Part shown: positions 59,173 through 64,000 of the stretch, piece by piece
Layout: the number at the start of each line of letters is the position of its first letter
Position numbering within the stretch: position 1 is the stretch's first letter
From: Cephalopachus bancanus
Lineage: Eukaryota; Chordata; Mammalia; Primates; Tarsiidae
Assembly (NCBI GenBank): GCA_027257055.1
Contig: JAPVLO010000146.1
Location: 1,612,001 to 1,676,000 of the forward strand
Length of the DNA stretch: 64,000 nucleotides
Direction: 5' to 3'
Notes under the pieces: generated by a model
What the model was told of the DNA's origin: nothing
Seen by the model: only the letters and a program-made list of their open reading frames with translations
The model's database searches: none
Program-made: the position numbers and the translations under genes

Positions 59173-59892
59173 CCTTTCTTAGTCCATTTTGTGCTGCTAT
59201 AACAGAATATCTGAGACTTGGTAATTTATAAAGACCAGAAATTTGTTTCTCACAGTTCTGGGGGCTGGGAAGCCCAAGACTGAAAAGCCAATGTCTGGTG
59301 AAGTCCTTCATGCTATATCATCCCACAGTGAAATGCAGAAGAAGGGCAAGAGAGCATGCAAGACAGGGAGAGGGAGGGGACCAAACTTATCCTTTTTATC
59401 AGCAGCTTGCTTCTGCAATAACTATCTAATTTCTGCAAAAACAGCATAAATTCATTTATAAGGGCAGAGCTCTCATGCCCTAATCACCTGTTAAAACTTC
59501 CACCTTTTAATACTGCTACAATGACAATTAAATTTCAGATGGGCACAGTGACTCATGCCTATAATCCCAGTACTTTGGGAGGTTGAGGTGGGGGGATTGC
59601 TTGATGCCAGAAGTTTGAGACCAACCTGGGCAACAAAGCAAGAGTTCATCTCTAAAAAAACAGAAAAATAAGCCAGGTATGGTGGCATGTGCCTGTTGTC
59701 CCAGCTACTCAGGAGACTGAAGCAGAAAGATTACTTGAGCCCAGGAGTTTGAGGCTGCGGTGAGCTGTGATTATGCCACTGTACCCCAGCCTGGGTGACA
59801 AAGTGAGACCCTGTCTCAAAAACAAACAAACAAACAAACAAACAAACACAACCACATGAGTTTTGGAAGGGACATTCAAACCAGAGTTGCAC
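59173..59892 (-). mobile_element. MST-type MaLR LTR, interrupted by AluJ
   Basis: 'ttagtccattttgtgctgct' to 'gacaattaaatttca', then after the Alu 'acatgagttttggaaggg' to 'aaaccagagttgca'. Reverse orientation. Confidence 0.8.
59538..59849 (+). mobile_element. AluJ with (AAAC)n tail, inside the MST LTR
   Basis: 'gggcacagtgactcatgcct' to 'gagaccctgtctcaaaaac'; tail of about seven AAAC units. Confidence 0.9.
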
Positions 59893-60136
59893 CTAAAGAC
59901 CAGAAATGATTTCTGTCCCATATTAGAAAGCAAGGTCTCCGTGTGCTGCTAAAGTCTGGGTTTGTCAATAGGTGGGCAGCAGGCTGAAGGTGGTCATCTG
60001 TGGGTACAGGGCACTCATCCCAAGGTCATAGTGTCCCATTGTCTCTGACACATATGTGACCTGCCCAAGTTTGGTTTGTCCAGGTATTGGCAGCCTGATG
60101 GCCAGATCAGGGATGGTTGGTCCTAGGTCTCAGACG

Positions 60137-60602
60137 CGATCTGTCGTAGTTTCCTAGGGCTGTCAAAACAAAGTGCCACAAACTAGATAACTTAAAAAAC
60201 CAGAAATATTTATTGCCTCACAGTTCTGAACTCTAGAAGTCTGAAATTAAGGTACCACAGGACTTCCGTACCCGAAACCATTTCTGGCCTCTTCCTACTT
60301 CTGGTGGCCTGCTGGCAAGCTTCAGTATTCCTTGACTTGTGGATACATCACGCCAATCCTCTGTCTTCACATGGCATCCTCCCTGTGTGTCTTCTTTCTG
60401 TGTGTGTCTGTCTCTGTGTCCAAATTTCCACCTTGTATAAAGATCCTAGTCATATTGGACTAGGCCCCACCCTAATGACCTCATTTTAACTTGATTACCC
60501 TTGTAAAATGCTGTTTCCAAGTGAGATCCCATCCTAAGGTACTGAGGGTTAGGACTTCAACTTACCTTTTTTTGAAGACACAGTTCAACCCATAACACAA
60601 TC
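60137..60602 (-). mobile_element. Solo MaLR (MLT1-like) LTR, reverse
   Basis: LTR 60,142-60,597 runs from tgtcgtagtttcctaggg to caacccataaca. Flanks cgatc and caatc match 4/5. Confidence 0.82.
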
Positions 60603-60729
60603 CCCACTCTAACTGGTGGTTCCAAACTCCAGCAGCTGCCTGTGTCTAACTGCTACAGCATCCTCCTTTCCCTCTCTCATCCTTCCAAACCTCCAAAGCC
60701 AACAGGGCTTGCAGCCTTATGCTTCTACA

Positions 60730-61130
60730 CTGCCTGTATGTCTCCCACCAAAATCCACACATTGAAGCCCTCAACCCAGTCCCTCAGAATGTGACTATAT
60801 ATGGAGATAGAGCCTTTAAGGAGGTGATGAAGTTAATGTGAGGCTGTTAAGATGGGCCCTGATTCAATATGGCTGGTGTCCTTATGAAAAGGAGAGATTT
60901 TGACACACAGAGACACCAGGTGTGTTCACAGAGGGAAACTCACATGAGGACACATAGAGAAGGCGGCTATCTGCAAGCCAAGGAGAAAGAGGTCACGGGA
61001 AACCAAATGTGTGGACACCTTGACCTTTGGCTTCTAGCCTCCAGAAGCGTGAGAAGATAAATGTCTGTTGTTTCAGCCGCTGAGTCTGTGGTGTTTTGTT
61101 CTGGCAGCCTGAGCAGACCCTTACACTGCC
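60730..61130 (+). mobile_element. Solo MaLR (MLT1-like) LTR, forward, with perfect 5-bp duplication
   Basis: LTR 60,735-61,125 runs from tgtatgtctcccaccaaa to cagacccttaca; flanks ctgcc on both sides. Opposite orientation to its neighbour 130 bases away. Confidence 0.85.
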
Positions 61131-62123
61131 CATATTCCCTCCTGCTTCATTTGACAGTGCTCCTCGGCCCTGACCTCACCCCCTGACCCTACATCAGCTC
61201 CTCCTTGACTTACATCTCTGCAAGTCTGTGTGCAAAGCTCATGTCGTAATTCTCATTCTCAGGTAGGTAGGTAGGCATGGGTATCCACAGAGGGTGTGCT
61301 GAACAGCTAATAACTGTTGGGCATGGCCTTCAAGTCCCAGGGCATCTGACAGCCAGTGAGAGCTTTGATGGAAGCAGAGGAAGGGATAGATTCTGGCAGC
61401 TGATCTGAGCCTATTCATGGGTGTGAGCGTGAAACATTAGGCAGCTTGCCTGGGAACCAGCTTGACTGAAAAGCTTAATTCATTCTTGAAATTATTCTTT
61501 ATTTCTGTAAGAAGGTCCAGAAAAGGAGAAAGGAGGAAGCCATGCTCTGTAACTCTCCTCTTCCCTCCACGTTATCACTGGGCCTTTCGTTGATTTCCCC
61601 TGCTTGGACTTTCCCTGGATATAGCTTCCTTTCCCCCGGTAGAGATCCCTCCGTCCTTCTCTCCCATGGTCCTTTCCTTCCTTTGCTGTTCTCCACTGCA
61701 GTCATGGGCTTTCTCAGGTAACAGAGTTAAAGCGGCAAGGAGCCCTGGGCATTGAGCCCCTTGCTGTCCCAGGCTCTGTGGACACAGCTGTGGACAAGAC
61801 TGACTTAGGAGTTTCCATTCTGTGCTCTGGGGGCAGAAGACAAACACACAAAACGACTGTGGAGAGTAACACGCTGAGAATAAAAATGGAGAGATGAGAT
61901 TATAACCATGTACACCATAGGGGCTGGCTCTGGTTGGGTGGCTTTGGGCAGCTCTTGTGGTGTTGGAGGAGGGCAGTTGACAACTTATGGTTTGTAGGTT
62001 AGTCAGTATTAATCAAGCTGTGAAAGGAACAGACATACCATACATACAGCCATTTAGACTGTAAGTTACAAGAAAGTAAGTTTTCTTATCTATTCCAGAT
62101 CGATGGTGTAACCAAATCCCGTT
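61131..62123. other. Intergenic, nothing recognised
   Basis: Moderately GC-rich, with (TAGG)n-like 'aggtaggtaggtagg' at 61,260. No gene, no named repeat. Confidence 0.5.
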
Positions 62124-62323
62124 AGAAAATGAATAAACATTATCCCATCATTTTTGATAGCTGAATAGTGCTCCATAGTATATATATATATATATACCAC
62201 ATTTTCACACAGGTGGGGGTGGAGGGTACACTTAAAGCCCAGATGAAAACTATTTGTACCCTCTAAAGCTATTGAAATAAAGAAAAATTTTTAAAAGTTT
62301 TAAAAAAAGAAAATGAATAAACA
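62124..62323 (+). mobile_element. Twin-primed (5'-inverted) L1, very short
   Basis: Insert 62,140-62,307 with perfect 16-bp flanks agaaaatgaataaaca (62,124-62,139, 62,308-62,323). The first ~65 bases are reverse-strand L1 ('gctgaatagtgctccatag'); the rest is sense L1 3' UTR ('gctattgaaataaagaaaaa') with an A-rich tail. Confidence 0.9.
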
Positions 62324-63429
62324 GTGGGCCCATTTGGTTACTACAAAGCTTTTTTTAAATTAGGCTTTCAATAAAGAAATGGCATGTTATTAAAAGCCAT
62401 TACATAAGAAAACAAAAACCAATAACTACATATTTTACCCAGATGCCTTCTTTAAGTTGTAGACATCCAAGAACATTGGAAAGTGACTTGAGATACCAGG
62501 CACAGTCACTCAGGCCCCAGCACTAAGTCCAGGGTATCCTTTCGAGTAAGCCACCTAAGCCCAGGGTGTCCTTTCAGGGTGTCAACTTTGCCCAAACCTC
62601 TCCCTGTCCCAGGGCCACATTGCTTAGGGCCAGGAGGATTCAGCACCCAGGTCATGGAGGAACATCCCAAACTCTTGTCTTTGGAGGTGCTCCGTGGCAG
62701 CTCTCGGAGTAGGCCTCTGCCTGGAGGGACCCAAGGAAGGGGGCTGGAGGTGACAGGAGTAGGGAGCACAGGTGATGCCAGAAGCAATTGGAGCCTGCCG
62801 ACCTTCTCCCAAGACATGGTAGAACAGAAGGTTTGGATCTTGTTGCCAGTGTCCATTCCAGGACCAGGACACTGACCTTAGGCTCAAGAAGGGACTTACT
62901 GATCAACTGCTGCTTTTAAGGGGACTGCCAGGGTTTGAAATGAAGCAGAAGTTCTTATAACATTTAGCCATAAATCTAATTTTTTTAATCCAAGCAAAAT
63001 AGTGAGATAACTTGACATTTTGCAGGCTTAAATTTAGAACAGATCACAGAAATTGAATACCCACGTCACAAGCTGCTTCATTTAAGCACAACACAAATAC
63101 TGAGACTTCGATTCATGTGACTCTATCTGGAGAGTGTTTCCTCTCTTGCCAACATTTAAAAATCTGAAGTTGGCTCACAAGAATGAGCTCAAGAACGCGG
63201 CCACCTCACCTCCAGTCCTGGCTCTTGCTTGCCTGATAAAGCCCCCGCTCTGGGCCTCAGCAAGGCCCTCTCTAAGACTGCACAGTGCTGTGGGAAGCAC
63301 CTGGCTCTTGGGCCCAAAAGGCACGCACAATCTAAGATGGCCACAGATTATGACGAGGATACACCTCAGTGTCTGGGAGCATATGAGTAGGGGGATTGTA
63401 GGATCACCTTACAAACTTTGGCCAAGAGT
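62324..63429. other. Intergenic; GC-richer block at 62,500-62,880
   Basis: 62,500-62,880 is GC-rich, open in several overlapping frames on both strands, and begins with a short imperfect tandem (taagtccagggtatccttt / taagcccagggtgtccttt). No protein recognised. Confidence 0.45.
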
Positions 63430-63590
63430 GTTTATTAATAACTGTAGAAAACATGCTTTGCTTGTCTTAATTCTCCTAATTCTCAATGTTATGAGGCACA
63501 ACCATTGCACCAACGTGGAGCCTAAAGTTCAGAAAGGTTAAGTAGCTCATTCAACCTCACACATCTCTAAGTGGGGACGCTTGCAGCCGC
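63430..63590 (-). repeat. MIR fragment, reverse
   Basis: 'aagttcagaaaggttaagta' and 'gctcattcaacctcacaca' are reverse MIR motifs. Confidence 0.65.
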
Positions 63591-63826
63591 TGGAAACTAT
63601 CCCTGAACACTTCCTTCCATCACTAATGGAGGGGTGGGAATCAGTCGGCAATGCTGGTTCTGATCCAAAGATGCTCCCCCTGACCCCGAAGTAGTTGCCT
63701 CTGGTTCTGTGTCAGTGCTGCAGAGAGTGGCTTGTCCAAGGACACAAGGCCCAGAGAGTTTATAAAATAATTGACACAATTTAGAAAAAATTATTGCTCC
63801 ACACCATGAACAAGGTGCAATGTTTT

Positions 63827-63944
63827 AAGAAGGCTGGAGCGGAAGGATCACCTAAGCCCAGCAGGTTGAGGCTACAGTGGCCATGAGTGTACCACTGAAC
63901 TTCAACCTGGTGGAGTGTGATTCCAACTAAAAAAAAAAAAAAAA
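63827..63944 (+). mobile_element. Alu right arm only, lineage-specific
   Basis: Begins 'aaggctggagcggaaggat', has 'cccagcaggttgaggct' and ends 'gattccaact' plus about 16 A. The left arm is absent, so a 5'-truncated insertion. Confidence 0.88.
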
Positions 63945-64000
63945 TTCCTTTTGAGAAAATGGAGGTAGATCTTAGAAAAATAAACCCAATAAAAGAAAGG

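Noticed and set aside
62506..62906. Overlapping 84-116 codon frames on both strands
   Set aside because: Several frames are open at once in a GC-rich block, which reflects composition; no protein family recognised.
63134..63541. 135-codon plus-strand frame
   Set aside because: Its last third runs through a reverse MIR, and no known motif or splice context was seen.
1..64000. Human or other anthropoid origin
   Set aside because: The young Alus lack AluS/AluY diagnostic bases and instead share a different derived set, so an anthropoid source is unlikely.

Overview
This is a 64 kb piece of a primate nuclear genome. It is AT-rich and mostly non-coding, with about 27 Alu elements, many L1 pieces, MIR/L2, MaLR and ERVL LTRs, DNA transposons and simple repeats. 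The one gene recognised with confidence is the 3' end of RIMS2 on the + strand. RIMS2 encodes RIM2, a presynaptic active-zone scaffold.

The Alus suggest the species. Old AluJ copies make it a primate. The younger copies share features I do not know from anthropoid AluS/AluY, lemur Alus or galago type II SINEs: a left arm reading GGCTCAGCCTGTAATCCC, a middle reading CTCTACAATAAATCAAAAA, a right arm with CCCAGCAGGTCGAGG and GGTGGCC...GGCCACTGCAC, and an end reading GACTCCAACTC. By elimination I favour a tarsier. This is inference, not a database match.

Layout. 1-14,724: RIMS2 intron with L1, MER1, Alu, MaLR, MIR and L2. 14,725-21,267: five coding exons for the last ~237 residues of RIM2, carrying the C2B domain and the conserved C-terminus. 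About 21,268-23,900: a repeat-free 3' UTR with several poly(A) signals and three Pumilio-type sites. About 23,900-64,000: intergenic DNA, where human synteny from memory places only sequence between RIMS2 and DCSTAMP. It contains an L1-rich block (32-36 kb), an MLT2 LTR (38.4 kb), a CpG-rich island with an exon-like segment (44-45.3 kb), an ERV LTR (46.1 kb), a short two-LTR provirus inside an Alu that also holds a second Alu (47.4-49.1 kb), a broken ancient L1 (54-57 kb), three MaLR LTRs (59-61 kb) and a twin-primed L1 (62.1 kb).

The observations most worth checking are: the nested Alu/provirus/Alu structure with readable target duplications; a perfect 44-bp inverted repeat at 55.3/55.9 kb; two other local copied segments; an unrecognised 56-codon exon-like ORF at 31.75 kb behind a strong acceptor; the CpG island with a candidate exon; the Pumilio cluster; and a tandem in-frame acceptor in RIMS2. 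I found no bacterial-type system, CRISPR array, tRNA or rRNA.
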